A DNA stretch of 64,000 bases from SCQP01 sp050747745 (GCA_050747745.1 JBOGKM010000040.1:1-64000); one strand, 5' to 3'; shown: positions 15,402-23,950, numbered from the stretch's first letter. A program made the numbers and translations. Notes: generated from the sequence alone by a model not told the origin.

Positions 15402-16367
15402 CTACAGGCCGCCGCCACCGCCGCCCTTCTTGGATTTCGGGTTCGTCTTTTTGGGCGTGTTGGGATCGGTCTGCACGGATAGAATACGTGCGCTGGCGCC
15501 AAAGCGTTTGTAATTTTTGAACTGAATCACCATGCGCATGGGCACCGGTGTTGCTCCCGGCCCACTGGGCGGTATTTCCCCCTGCATGAGCGTATAGACC
15601 GGAAACCAGTACTTGCCGTCAATTTCCTTGCGCCACACCGTGAAGGGCAAAAAGGTGTTTTGCGCATAGCCCTTCTTGTCATAAATGTCCGGCACGACGC
15701 GCCCGATGCTTTTCACGATGCACAGGCTCTGATCGTCCACGTAGACGACACCGTCAAAATAGCGGCGCCCCTTGACGATTTTTTTGGGCTGTACGCGGAA
15801 CATGTACGCCGTGATCTGATCGAGATGCTGGTGATCGAGATAGGTGACGTTGTATTGAGGCAGCTCGTCGATGGAGAAGGTGTACATGTTCATGTTGAAC
15901 ATGTCAGTAACATCATCGGGAGTGATATTGATGCTGGTGAGGGTGGGCTGGGGACAGTAGGTGCAAACGATCTGGCGTCCGCTGCCGGGGACGTAGACGA
16001 TGTTGTTGACTTGCTGGAAGGCCCCAGTGGGCTGACCGCCGGGACCGAGATCGCTGACCGACTGCATGAGGATGGATTCGGTGTAGGTGTAGTTGTTGGC
16101 GAGCAACTGGCGGAAGTCGCGCTCATGGGTGGCAAAGGTCTGGATGATGCTTTGAATTTTCGCCGGGGAGGGATTGGGAAGGCGCTGGCTGGGCGGAGCC
16201 AGGCTCCACACCGGGCGGTTCATCGCCAACGGCCCCGGACCGGCGCCGTCGCCCAGCACGAGCTGTCCTTTGGAATTCAATTTGCCGCTTTGCGCGGCCG
16301 CGGCCACCCCTAGCACCAGCATCAGCGCCAAGGCGCCACCGCACTGCCATGCCCTGCGTACCGGCAT
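15402..16367 (-). CDS. Exported protein with LolA-like lipoprotein-sorting fold, Acidobacterial type
   Basis: A 321-aa secreted protein: signal peptide (GGALALMLVLGVAAAAQS), then a beta-rich domain that looks like the outer-membrane lipoprotein-sorting (LolA/LolB-like) half-barrel. Supporting segments are YTYTESILMQSV, the long RYFDGVVYVDDQSLCIVKS strand pair and TVWRKEIDGKYWFPVYT. It ends in a lysine/glycine tail (PKSKKGGGGGGL). A specific function is not assignable. AGGGGGT precedes the ATG. It is divergent from the DUF4097-like gene. Confidence 0.6.
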   Translation of the reverse strand: MPVRRAWQCGGALALMLVLGVAAAAQSGKLNSKGQLVLGDGAGPGPLAMNRPVWSLAPPSQRLPNPSPAKIQSIIQTFATHERDFRQLLANNYTYTESILMQSVSDLGPGGQPTGAFQQVNNIVYVPGSGRQIVCTYCPQPTLTSINITPDDVTDMFNMNMYTFSIDELPQYNVTYLDHQHLDQITAYMFRVQPKKIVKGRRYFDGVVYVDDQSLCIVKSIGRVVPDIYDKKGYAQNTFLPFTVWRKEIDGKYWFPVYTLMQGEIPPSGPGATPVPMRMVIQFKNYKRFGASARILSVQTDPNTPKKTNPKSKKGGGGGGL

Positions 16368-16418
16368 ATTTACCCCCTGTTAAACATTCTACCCGCCTCC
16401 CGCCGCGTGCGCAGACCG

Positions 16419-16424
16419 TATAAT
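16419..16424 (+). promoter_or_regulatory. -10 hexamer TATAAT, leadered, for the DUF4097-like gene
   Basis: A perfect TATAAT 23 nt before the ATG at 16448. GGGAGG lies between them, so this is an ordinary leadered promoter. No convincing -35. Confidence 0.5.
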
Positions 16425-16447
16425 CAGAGCAGATTGGGAGGCTCTCG

Positions 16448-17362
16448 ATGCCGTTTTCGATCCGCCGCGCGGCCACGGTTACGGCCGCAGCGATGTTGAT
16501 CTTCACTGCCGGCGCCTGGGCGAGCCGCAAGGCCACCTACATCCGCCCGGTGATGCACACCTTCTCCGCCGCCGGTATTCGCCAGATCGTGGTCCAAAAC
16601 CTCGCCGGGCCGATCAGCGTGCAGACCGCTGCCGGCAATTCCATTCAGGTCACAATCCTCATCCACTCCGCCGGCGATGACGCCGTTTTCGCGCGCACGC
16701 TATCCCAGCAACTCACGTTTACGGTCCAGAACATCAACGGCCAACTGCGCGTGATCGGCAATTATCCGCTCGATCACTTTCGCAACTATGCCTACCCGAT
16801 GAAAAGCATCGCCGGGATTCACGGCACCGATAAGAACGTTTATCAGGGCAAAAAGGTCTTCGTCCGCAACGTCTCCAGCGGCAAGGCAGTCGAGCTGTGG
16901 GCGGAAATCCGCATCACCACGCCGCCGCGGGTGGCGGTGGTGTTGCGCAATATTTATGGTGAGCTGAAGTTGCGCGGCGGCGTCCCCGCGCCCGGTGGAG
17001 GCAGCATGGACGGGTTCACCGACGCCGGCAACATAGAGGTCTATCGGCCGGAGTGGCAGTCAGTGAAGCTGCAAAACGATTACGGCAAGGTGGATTTCAC
17101 CGCCGGGCTCGGCGCGGCGCGCGACATCCACATCAAAACCGACGTGGGCAGTACCTACCTGTCCCTGCAGCCCGGCGCCGACCCGGTCATCATCGCCCAC
17201 AAGGACTTGGGATTTTTGCACAACGACATCACCCAGGCGAGCTTTCATAAAGACAGCCAAGGCGATTCGGTGCTGAAACTGGGAGATGGCAAAGGCGCTA
17301 CCGTCACCATCGACATGAGCATCGGCAGCCTGCACCTTGCCACGATTGGGGCAGGGCAATGA
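16448..17362 (+). CDS. Exported DUF4097-like beta-helix ('adhesin-like') protein
   Basis: A 304-aa secreted protein with a signal peptide (ATVTAAAMLIFTAGAWA). The rest is short repeating beta-strands of the DUF4097/DUF2807 kind: VVQNLAGPISVQTAAGNSIQV, VAVVLRNIYGELKLRGG, GNIEVYRPEWQSVKLQNDYG, DIHIKTDVGSTYLSL. These proteins are common in Acidobacteria, often near sigma/anti-sigma genes, and their role is unknown. The start is set by GGGAGG 7 nt before the ATG. Confidence 0.65.
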   Translation: MPFSIRRAATVTAAAMLIFTAGAWASRKATYIRPVMHTFSAAGIRQIVVQNLAGPISVQTAAGNSIQVTILIHSAGDDAVFARTLSQQLTFTVQNINGQLRVIGNYPLDHFRNYAYPMKSIAGIHGTDKNVYQGKKVFVRNVSSGKAVELWAEIRITTPPRVAVVLRNIYGELKLRGGVPAPGGGSMDGFTDAGNIEVYRPEWQSVKLQNDYGKVDFTAGLGAARDIHIKTDVGSTYLSLQPGADPVIIAHKDLGFLHNDITQASFHKDSQGDSVLKLGDGKGATVTIDMSIGSLHLATIGAGQ

Positions 17363-17425
17363 ATCGCGAGTAGGCAAAGGGTTCGGGTCCGGGAGAAGTA
17401 GACGGGAATTAACCGGGCCGAAAAG

Positions 17426-17439
17426 TGCAACTTTTTGCA
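17426..17439. promoter_or_regulatory. Putative activator site TGCA-N6-TGCA (inverted repeat) upstream of the second PEP-CTERM gene
   Basis: GTGCAACTTTTTGCAC is a palindrome (GTGCAA/TTGCAC). Its TGCA halves (17426-17429, 17436-17439) have the same 6-nt spacing as the site at 9979-9992. It ends 53 nt before the -24 GG. Confidence 0.4.
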
Positions 17440-17489
17440 CAGGGGGGTGTCATAGCTGGCGGAAAGCACGCTACGAAAGGGGAACCCGT

Positions 17490-17506
17490 TTGGCACTGAG
17501 ATTGCA
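17490..17506 (+). promoter_or_regulatory. Sigma-54 (-24/-12) promoter of the second PEP-CTERM gene
   Basis: TTGGCAC at 17490-17496, 5 nt, TTGCA at 17502-17506, with correct RpoN spacing. The start site would be near 17516, giving a leader of about 15 nt that contains AAAGGAG. Confidence 0.8.
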
Positions 17507-17531
17507 CGGCATATCTAAAGGAGACGGAACC

Positions 17532-18107
17532 ATGAAAACGAGACTGCTGGGACGGATTACGGTTTGGGGGGCGCTTGTATGCGGACTGGCGCTGGCAGCG
17601 GCGCCGGCGGTAGCGGGCCCGGTGGTGTGGACATTTCAGAATTTCGATGGCATTAACGGAGCGACCGGCCAGATCACGGGGTCGTTCGTTTACAACGGGT
17701 CCGCAATTACGAGTTGGGACATCACTGTACCGGAAGACTCGATCTACAGGTCGCCCAACACCTTCCCTCAGGTGACGTTCACCGAAGGCAATTCGTCGGA
17801 GTTCGGGTCCTATTTGAGCGAGCCGGAGTTCGCCACCAGCTCCGGCGGTACGCTCGATTTGTATTTCGACGTCGGGCCTTCGGACCTTTCCACGCCCGGC
17901 ACCTACAACGACGCCAATTGGTTCGAGGACTACCAGGCGACAAGCAGTTCATATATCGAGGCTGATTTCGGGGGCACGCTGGTAGGGACGGCGGAGACGC
18001 CGGAACCAGCTACGTGGGCCCTGCTGGGTACGGGCGGACTGATGCTGCTGGGGCTGGCGTGGCGGCGGAGGGGGAGTTTTGCAATGGGCCGCTATACTGG
18101 GGTGTGA
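17532..18107 (+). CDS. PEP-CTERM sorting domain protein
   Basis: A 191-aa exported protein: signal peptide (LVCGLALAAAPAVAG), a beta-rich mature domain with FTEGNSSEF and GTLDLYFDVGPSD, and a textbook PEP-CTERM tail (TPEPATWALLGTGGLMLLG then LAWRRRG). Exosortase would cleave and process it at the cell surface. ATG 17532 is preceded by AAGGAG. The mature domain resembles the secreted '(GTLDLYFD)' type seen in many PEP-CTERM proteins with no known activity. The last codons overlap the fumarase start by 4 nt. Confidence 0.85.
   Translation: MKTRLLGRITVWGALVCGLALAAAPAVAGPVVWTFQNFDGINGATGQITGSFVYNGSAITSWDITVPEDSIYRSPNTFPQVTFTEGNSSEFGSYLSEPEFATSSGGTLDLYFDVGPSDLSTPGTYNDANWFEDYQATSSSYIEADFGGTLVGTAETPEPATWALLGTGGLMLLGLAWRRRGSFAMGRYTGV
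18093..18098 (+). promoter_or_regulatory. -10 hexamer TATACT, leaderless-type, for the fumarase
   Basis: TATACT, inside the end of the PEP-CTERM gene, stops 5 nt before the GTG at 18104. No Shine-Dalgarno. Confidence 0.45.
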
Positions 18108-19666
18108 AGCCGAACAGCCCGCCGCGTGCGTTTCGTGAAAACTTGACCGCCCTGATCACGCGCACCGCGACGGATTTGCCGCCGGATGTGCGGGCGGCGA
18201 TGAAGCGCGCGAGCGGGCGCGAGGTGGCGGAGCATCCCGAGGGAAATCAGGCCAGCCAGGCGCTGAGCATCATTGACACCAATATCCAGATGGCAGCCGG
18301 GGATGAAGGCCCGGTGTGCCAGGACACCGGCATGCCCACGTTTTTCGTGCAGACGCCGGTGGGATTCAACCAGATTCAGCTGCGGCGGGAGATTGTGGGC
18401 GCCATCGAGGAAGCCACACGGCGGGGCAAGCTGCGGCCCAACAGCGTGGATTCGCTGACCGGAACCAATAGCGGCAACAACTTGGGGCCGGGCACGCCGG
18501 TGGTGCATTGGGAACAGTGGGAAAACGAGGAAGAAATTGAGATCAAGCTGCTGCTAAAAGGCGGCGGCTGCGAGAACAAGAACATCCAGTATTCCCTGCC
18601 CTGCACGCTGGAGCATTTGGAGCGGGCGGGACGCGACCTGGACGGCATCCGGAAATGCATTCTGCACGCGGTGTGGCAAGCGCAGGGACAGGGGTGCGCA
18701 CCGGGAGCGCTGGGGGTGGCCATCGGCGGGGATCGGACCTCGGGCTACGCGGCGGCCAAAGAGCAGCTTTTGAGACCGCTGGATGACGTCAACCCGGACG
18801 CGCGGCTGGCGGAGTTAGAAGCCTACGTGCTGGAGCGGGCGAATACACTGGGGATCGGCGCGATGGGATTCGGCGGCGGGGTGTCGCTGATCGGGTGCAA
18901 GGTTACAGCGCTGAACCGGCTGCCGGCCAGCTTTTTCGTTTCCGTCGCCTACGATTGCTGGGCGTACCGGCGGCGGGGGGTGGTGCTGGATGCGGCCACG
19001 GGCGAAGTGAAACGTTGGCTGTACGGCGATCCGCCGCTGAAGGGACAGGAGCCGAAGGCGCCGGCGAGGGTTGAGGCGCCGGCGGGCATCCGGCTGCGGG
19101 CGCCGATCAGCGAGGAACTGGTTCGCAGCCTGAAGGTTGGCGAGATGGTACTGATTTCCGGGGTGGTCTATACCGGACGGGATGCGGTGCACGCGCACCT
19201 GATGCACCATGATCCACCGGTGGATCTGCAGGGCGCGGTGCTGTACCATTGCGGGCCGGTGGCGCGCAAGGATGCGCAGGGCAACTGGACGATCGGCGCC
19301 GCCGGCCCGACCACCAGCATCCGCGAAGAACCTTACGAGGCCGATTTGCTGCGGCGATACGGTATGCGGGTGATTATCGGCAAAGGCGGCATGGGGGAGC
19401 GGACGCTGGAGGCGCTCAAGGAGTGCGGGGCGGTGTATTTGAACGCCATTGGCGGCGCGGCGCAGTATTATGGCCGGACGATCAAGAAGGTGCGGGGCGT
19501 GCATCTGCTGGAGTTCGGCACACCGGAGGCGATGTGGGAGCTGGAAGTCGAGGATTTTCCCGCCGTGGTCACCATGGACAGCCACGGGCATAGCCTGCAT
19601 CAGTGGGTGGCGGCCGAGAGCGGCAAGGCGCTGCACGAGCTGGCGGGGATAGGGGATCGGGTTTAG
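18104..19666 (+). CDS. Class I (iron-sulfur) fumarate hydratase, fused alpha+beta
   Basis: A 520-aa oxygen-sensitive fumarase of the TCA cycle. The alpha part (to about 290) carries the three cluster cysteines: VCQDTGMPTFF (C72), GGGCENKN and LIGCKVTALNR. The beta part (about 335 on) has the swivel domain with ISGVVYTGRDAVHAHL, AAGPTTSIREEPYE and IIGKGGMGERTLEALKE. Tartrate dehydratases share this architecture, so fumarase is the likely, not certain, activity. The start is GTG 18104 (GTGA overlap with the previous stop); an in-frame ATG at 18014 would add residues translated from the PEP-CTERM gene. TATACT lies 5 nt upstream. The zinc-ribbon gene follows directly. Confidence 0.92.
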   Translation: MKPNSPPRAFRENLTALITRTATDLPPDVRAAMKRASGREVAEHPEGNQASQALSIIDTNIQMAAGDEGPVCQDTGMPTFFVQTPVGFNQIQLRREIVGAIEEATRRGKLRPNSVDSLTGTNSGNNLGPGTPVVHWEQWENEEEIEIKLLLKGGGCENKNIQYSLPCTLEHLERAGRDLDGIRKCILHAVWQAQGQGCAPGALGVAIGGDRTSGYAAAKEQLLRPLDDVNPDARLAELEAYVLERANTLGIGAMGFGGGVSLIGCKVTALNRLPASFFVSVAYDCWAYRRRGVVLDAATGEVKRWLYGDPPLKGQEPKAPARVEAPAGIRLRAPISEELVRSLKVGEMVLISGVVYTGRDAVHAHLMHHDPPVDLQGAVLYHCGPVARKDAQGNWTIGAAGPTTSIREEPYEADLLRRYGMRVIIGKGGMGERTLEALKECGAVYLNAIGGAAQYYGRTIKKVRGVHLLEFGTPEAMWELEVEDFPAVVTMDSHGHSLHQWVAAESGKALHELAGIGDRV

Positions 19667-19668
19667 GG

Positions 19669-20712
19669 ATGGAGTGCCTGAACTGCGGAGCGGAAATGGC
19701 GCGCGTCGAGATGCGCTCGGACAAGGCCAGCGTGAGCTACGACCTGTGCGAGAAGTGCGGAGGGCTGTGGCTGGATGCGGGCGAGATGGACAAGATCGCC
19801 TACCAAGTGAAGGGCAGCATTGAACAGAGCACACAGGAGCCGGTGGCCGAGACTGCGCGAAGGGTCCGCAAGTGCCCACGCTGCGACAATGAGGACCTGG
19901 TTGCGGTTCATTTTCTGGATTGCACCGAAATTCTGCTACACCACTGCCGCGGCTGCGGGGGATATTGGCTGGACGGCGGCGAGCTGGAGCTGATGGACCG
20001 GGAGCTGGCGGCCGATGGTCCGGTCAAAAGCCACAGGTTTGCTGATTTCGTTTACAACCAGCACCTGCCGTACTGGATAAAACGAGTGAGCAGCGCAGAT
20101 GCGCGGCCGCGGCGGGAGGCGATGCCGATTGCGGGGGCGGAAAAGACCGGTCCGGCGCAAGGGCAATGCCCGGCGTGCGGCACACAGCTCGAGGGATATA
20201 CGGCTTTCGGGATGAAGTTCTCGGGCTGCCCGGCCTGCAAGGGGATTTGGCTGTTGCGGGATGAACTGCGCGAGCTCAAGAACCAGGTCGAGGGCGGCAA
20301 TCTGCGCTGGCTGAATGACGAGGTGGAAAACATTGAACAGGTGTGCGCGGCGGAGTGCAAGCGGCTGTGCCCATTGTGCGCCGGCCAGCGGCTGGAGGCG
20401 ACGATGTTCGGAAAATCGTCGGCGGTGATTGATTGGTGCCCAAAATGCCGGGGCATGTGGCTGGACGGGGAGGAATTCGACGCGATCCGGGACTACTTGC
20501 ACCAGGAGATGGAAAGTCTGCATTCGGGCGAGATCGAGAAAAGGCTGTTGCAGGCGGTGCGGAAGGTCTGGAGCGGCGGGGCCGAACCGCGACGCGAGGA
20601 GCTGCTGGATGCCAAGGCCACGATCCGGGCGCTGGTGCATGCGGGCATTTACGAGCACGTACGACTGGTCACGCGCATGGTGGCGAACGCAAGGGCGGTT
20701 AGACCGTTCTGA
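19669..20712 (+). CDS. Protein with four zf-TFIIB-type zinc ribbons
   Basis: A 347-aa soluble protein built from four copies of a CxxC...CxxCxGxWLD(G/A)xE zinc ribbon: CLNCGAEM/CEKCGGLWLDAGE (1-42), CPRCDNED/CRGCGGYWLDGGE (about 70-108), CPACGTQLE/CPACKGIWLLRDE (about 166-205) and CPLCAGQRLE/CPKCRGMWLDGEE (about 235-280). A helical C-terminal part follows. Single zf-TFIIB ribbons are common; four in one chain is less usual. They probably bind four zinc ions; function is unknown. It starts 2 nt after the fumarase stop. Confidence 0.85.
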   Translation: MECLNCGAEMARVEMRSDKASVSYDLCEKCGGLWLDAGEMDKIAYQVKGSIEQSTQEPVAETARRVRKCPRCDNEDLVAVHFLDCTEILLHHCRGCGGYWLDGGELELMDRELAADGPVKSHRFADFVYNQHLPYWIKRVSSADARPRREAMPIAGAEKTGPAQGQCPACGTQLEGYTAFGMKFSGCPACKGIWLLRDELRELKNQVEGGNLRWLNDEVENIEQVCAAECKRLCPLCAGQRLEATMFGKSSAVIDWCPKCRGMWLDGEEFDAIRDYLHQEMESLHSGEIEKRLLQAVRKVWSGGAEPRREELLDAKATIRALVHAGIYEHVRLVTRMVANARAVRPF

Positions 20713-20723
20713 GCCATTCCGAT

Positions 20724-20729
20724 TAGAAT
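20724..20729 (+). promoter_or_regulatory. -10 hexamer TAGAAT, leaderless-type, for the transhydrogenase operon
   Basis: TAGAAT ends 8 nt before the ATG at 20738. No Shine-Dalgarno. Confidence 0.45.
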
Positions 20730-20737
20730 GATCACTT

Positions 20738-21823
20738 ATGCCCTTTAAGGTTGCGGTGCTCAAGGAGACGCGCGCGGGCGAGGCGCGCACGGCGATGGTG
20801 CCGGCGGTGGGGGCGCAACTGGAGAAGCTGGGGGCGGAAATCAGCTGGCAAGCGGATGCGGCGGCGGCGGGAGGAGCGGATTTGGTGTTGGGGGTGCAGC
20901 CGCCGGGCGCAGCGATCGTGGGGGCGATGCGGCCGGGGGCGATTCTGATTTCCTTTATCTACGCGCAACAGAATCCGGCGCTGGCGGCGGCGCTGCGCGA
21001 CCGGCAGATCACATGCTTCGCCATGGAACTGGTGCCGCGGATTTCGCGGGCGCAGCCGCTGGATGCGCTCTCCAGCCAGGCAGCTCTGGCGGGGTATTAC
21101 GCGGTACTACTGGGCGCCACGCACCTGACGCGCGTGCTGCCGCGCATGACGACGGCGGCGGGGGTGATTCGTCCGGCAACGGCGCTGGTGATGGGATTGG
21201 GGGTGGCGGGGTTGCAGGCGATCGCCACGCTGCGACGGCTGGGGGCGGTGATTGAGGCTTACGACGTGCGGCCGGAAACGAAAGAAGAAGCCGAATCGCT
21301 GGGGGCAAAATTCGTGGCGACGGGGGTGGATGCACGCGGCGAGGGCGGCTATGCGCGCGAGCTGACCAGCGAAGAGAGAGAGAAGATCGACGCCGCGATC
21401 ACCAGCCACATTCAACGCGCGGACCTGATCATCACCGCCGCGGCGGTGCCGGGGCGGCGGTCGCCGCGGTTGATTTCGGCCGAGCAGGTGGCGGGAATGA
21501 AAGCCGGGGCGGTGATCGTGGACCTGGGCGCCGAAGGCGGCGGCAATTGCGCGCTCAGCCGCGCGGGAGAAACGGTGCGCGCGGCGGGAAAAGATGGCGA
21601 AGTGACGATCCTGGCTCCCTTGAACATCACCTCGCGGCTGGCGGAAAACGCGAGCGAGCTATACGCCAAAAACGTTTTCAACCTGCTGAAGCTGATGATC
21701 AAGGACGGGGCGCTGGCGCTGGACTGGAACGACGAAGTGCTGGAAAAAACCGCGCTCACGCACGCCGGAGAGGTGAAAAACACGGCGGCGCGGGAAGCGC
21801 TGGAAGCGGCCACGGCGCGCTGA
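20738..21823 (+). CDS. pntAA: NAD(P) transhydrogenase, alpha subunit part 1 (NAD(H)-binding domain)
   Basis: A 361-aa soluble domain I of the proton-translocating transhydrogenase, which binds NAD(H). Visible features are VAVLKETRAGEARTAMVPA at the N-terminus, FAMELVPRISRAQPLDALSSQ, the Rossmann GxGxxG (VMGLGVAGLQAIATLRRLGA, about 150-168) followed by YDVRPETKEEAESLGAKF, and PGRRSPRLISAEQV. The usual N-terminal segment with GAGxxAGFxDxxYxxAGA is missing: TAMVPAVGAQLEKLGAEISW runs almost directly into ADLVLGVQPP, a loss of roughly 25 residues. First gene of pntAA-pntAB-pntB. Confidence 0.93.
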   Translation: MPFKVAVLKETRAGEARTAMVPAVGAQLEKLGAEISWQADAAAAGGADLVLGVQPPGAAIVGAMRPGAILISFIYAQQNPALAAALRDRQITCFAMELVPRISRAQPLDALSSQAALAGYYAVLLGATHLTRVLPRMTTAAGVIRPATALVMGLGVAGLQAIATLRRLGAVIEAYDVRPETKEEAESLGAKFVATGVDARGEGGYARELTSEEREKIDAAITSHIQRADLIITAAAVPGRRSPRLISAEQVAGMKAGAVIVDLGAEGGGNCALSRAGETVRAAGKDGEVTILAPLNITSRLAENASELYAKNVFNLLKLMIKDGALALDWNDEVLEKTALTHAGEVKNTAAREALEAATAR

Positions 21824-21837
21824 CGGAGACGGGAACA

Positions 21838-22131
21838 ATGGAAACCACACTGGTGGGCTTCATCGCCGCCTACATCGTGATGCTGGCGGCGTTTACCGGC
21901 ATCGAGATCATCGGGCGGGTGCCGGCGATTCTGCACACGCCGCTGATGTCGGGGTCGAACTTCGTACACGGCATCGTGGTGGTGGGCGCGCTCTACGCGC
22001 TGCTGAACGCGGCCACGCCGGCGCAGCAGATCATCGGGTTCGTGGGGGTGCTGCTGGGCGCGGGCAACTGCGCCGGCGGCTACGTCTCGACGGAAAGGAT
22101 GCTGGAGATGTTCAAATCCAGCAAGAGCTAG
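21838..22131 (+). CDS. pntAB: NAD(P) transhydrogenase, alpha subunit part 2 (membrane)
   Basis: A 97-aa inner-membrane subunit with three transmembrane helices that forms part of the proton channel. The family signature VPAILHTPLMSGSNFVHGIV is present. ATG 21838 has GGAGACGGGA upstream. It lies between pntAA (14-nt gap) and pntB (6-nt gap). The three-gene split of PntA/PntB is the arrangement common in Rhodospirillum-type systems. Confidence 0.95.
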   Translation: METTLVGFIAAYIVMLAAFTGIEIIGRVPAILHTPLMSGSNFVHGIVVVGALYALLNAATPAQQIIGFVGVLLGAGNCAGGYVSTERMLEMFKSSKS

Positions 22132-22137
22132 CCGCGC

Positions 22138-23565
22138 ATGACCACTCCCCGACTGATCATTGACGCGGCCGATTTCATCGCCGCGCTGCTGTTCATCCTC
22201 GGCCTGAAGCGGATGTCGTCGCCGGTAACGGCGCGCAACGGCATCGTGGTGGCGGGCTGGGGGGTGCTGATCGCCACGCTGGCGAGTTTTCTGTACTGGT
22301 TCGGGGTGACGGCGGCGGCGCGGCCGCATTTGGGCCTGAACCTCGCTCTCTGCATCATCGCCGTGGCGCTGGGGTTTCTGTGGGCGTGGTGGACGGGCAA
22401 GCGGGTGCCCATGACGCAGATGCCGCAGATGGTGGCGCTGTACAACGGCATGGGTGGCGGGGCGGCGGCCTGCATCGCGGCGGTGGAGCTGAGCGGACGC
22501 ACGGCGCTGGCCACCGGGCGGTTGATTCCGGCGCTGATCGGGGCGTTGATTGGCGCGGTGTCGCTGTCGGGATCGCTGATTGCGTGGGCGAAGCTGGACG
22601 GCAAGATCAACAAGACCTTGCACTGGGGGACGCAGCAAATCGTCAACTTCGTGGTGCTGGGAGCGACGATCGCGGTGGGGCTGTACATCATTTTGTCGGT
22701 AACCGGGCAGGCACATGCGGGCTGGGTGGTCGGTTATTTTGTAGGCGCCCTGGCGTTCGGCGTACTGGCGACGCTGCCCATCGGGGGCGCCGACATGCCG
22801 GTGATGATTTCGCTGTACAACGCCATGACCGGCATCGCGGTGGCGATCGAGGGCTATGTACTGGCCAATCCGGTGCTGATCATCGCCGGGGTGGTGGTGG
22901 GAGCGGCGGGATCGTTGCTGACGCTGGCCATGGCGCGGGGAATGAACCGGTCGATTTCGAACATCCTGTTCACGCACTTTGGCGCGACGCCGGCGGCGGC
23001 GGGGGCGGGAGAAATTCAAGGCAGCATGAAGCCGGTCGATCCCAGCGATGCGGCCATCAACATGCGCTACGCGGGCAAGGTGCTGATCATTCCCGGCTAC
23101 GGGCTGGCGGTGGCGCAGGCGCAGTACAAGCTGTGGGAGTTCGTGAAGCTGCTGCAGGCTGCGGGTGTAGAAGCGAAGTTCGCCGTGCATCCGGTGGCGG
23201 GGCGCATGCCCGGACACATGGACGTGCTGCTGGCGGAAGCGGGCGTGCCGTATGACCTGATGAAAGAGTTGGATGAGGTCAACGACGAGTTCGACTCGAC
23301 CGACGTGGCGCTGGTGATCGGCGCCAACGACGTGGTGAACCCGGCGGCGCGGACCGACAAGAGTTCGCCGATCTATGGGATGCCGATTCTCAATGCCGAC
23401 CACGCGCGCCAGGTGTACGTGATCAAGCGCGGCCAGGGGAAGGGATATTCGGGCGTGGAGAACGAGCTGTTTTACGCCGACAACTGCAACATGGTCTACG
23501 GGGACGCGCAGGCGGTGCTGGTGAAGTTCATCGCGGCGATCAAGGAGATGGGCGCGGCGGCGTAG
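22138..23565 (+). CDS. pntB: NAD(P) transhydrogenase, beta subunit
   Basis: A 475-aa integral membrane protein. The first 270 residues hold about nine transmembrane helices, including MTQMPQMVALYNGMGGGAAA. The C-terminal domain III (about 290-475) binds NADP(H): VLIIPGYGLAVAQAQ, HPVAGRMPGHMDVLLAEA, LVIGANDVVNPAA and VIKRGQGKGYSGVENELFY. With PntAA and PntAB it uses the proton gradient to make NADPH from NADH. Assignment is firm. Confidence 0.97.
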   Translation: MTTPRLIIDAADFIAALLFILGLKRMSSPVTARNGIVVAGWGVLIATLASFLYWFGVTAAARPHLGLNLALCIIAVALGFLWAWWTGKRVPMTQMPQMVALYNGMGGGAAACIAAVELSGRTALATGRLIPALIGALIGAVSLSGSLIAWAKLDGKINKTLHWGTQQIVNFVVLGATIAVGLYIILSVTGQAHAGWVVGYFVGALAFGVLATLPIGGADMPVMISLYNAMTGIAVAIEGYVLANPVLIIAGVVVGAAGSLLTLAMARGMNRSISNILFTHFGATPAAAGAGEIQGSMKPVDPSDAAINMRYAGKVLIIPGYGLAVAQAQYKLWEFVKLLQAAGVEAKFAVHPVAGRMPGHMDVLLAEAGVPYDLMKELDEVNDEFDSTDVALVIGANDVVNPAARTDKSSPIYGMPILNADHARQVYVIKRGQGKGYSGVENELFYADNCNMVYGDAQAVLVKFIAAIKEMGAAA

Positions 23566-23950
23566 AGAACAGTTGTTAGCCCGGATTCCCATTTTGAGTG
23601 GCCCGGCCACCTCTTGTTTGACCGGACCTTGTGAAACCTTCGACCGCCAGTATCGTCAGTGTTTATGCGGGTGTGGCAAGGGTTTGGGAACCACTCCTTC
23701 AGCAGGGCCGATTGGGTAACGGTTTGCCATCTTTATGCTTTCAAGCCTTAATGCCGGCCTCCAAACACGCGGTCAGTTCGTGCTTGCCAGTCATGCCGAT
23801 CAGCTTCCTTTCGAGGTATACGAGGTCATGCCGGATGGTCCACGGTCTTGACTCTCTGGCGCCACAGTCTCGAAGCCGCACTTCCAAGTTTCAGCGGCGA
23901 GCGATGCGCTGTGCGGGTTCATATATTCTTACCTATTGAGGAAAGGCAGA
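23566..23950. other. Gene-free stretch of about 385 nt
   Basis: Visibly less GC-rich than the flanks, with frames that are short and not family-like. On the minus strand two out-of-frame pieces look protein-like (MNPHSASLAAETWKCGFE near 23912-23850, and LERKLIGMTGKHELTACLEAG near 23815-23750, ending in TGA), so it may be a decayed gene. Nothing can be named. Confidence 0.3.

Noticed and set aside
21412..23610. A 732-codon open frame on the minus strand across the transhydrogenase genes
   Set aside because: It is antisense to pntAA/pntAB/pntB, which are certain. Its His/Arg-rich composition is typical of GC-driven shadow frames.
23631..23939. A 102-codon plus-strand frame after pntB
   Set aside because: No Shine-Dalgarno, mixed low-complexity composition and no recognisable motif. 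The region is better described as unexplained.
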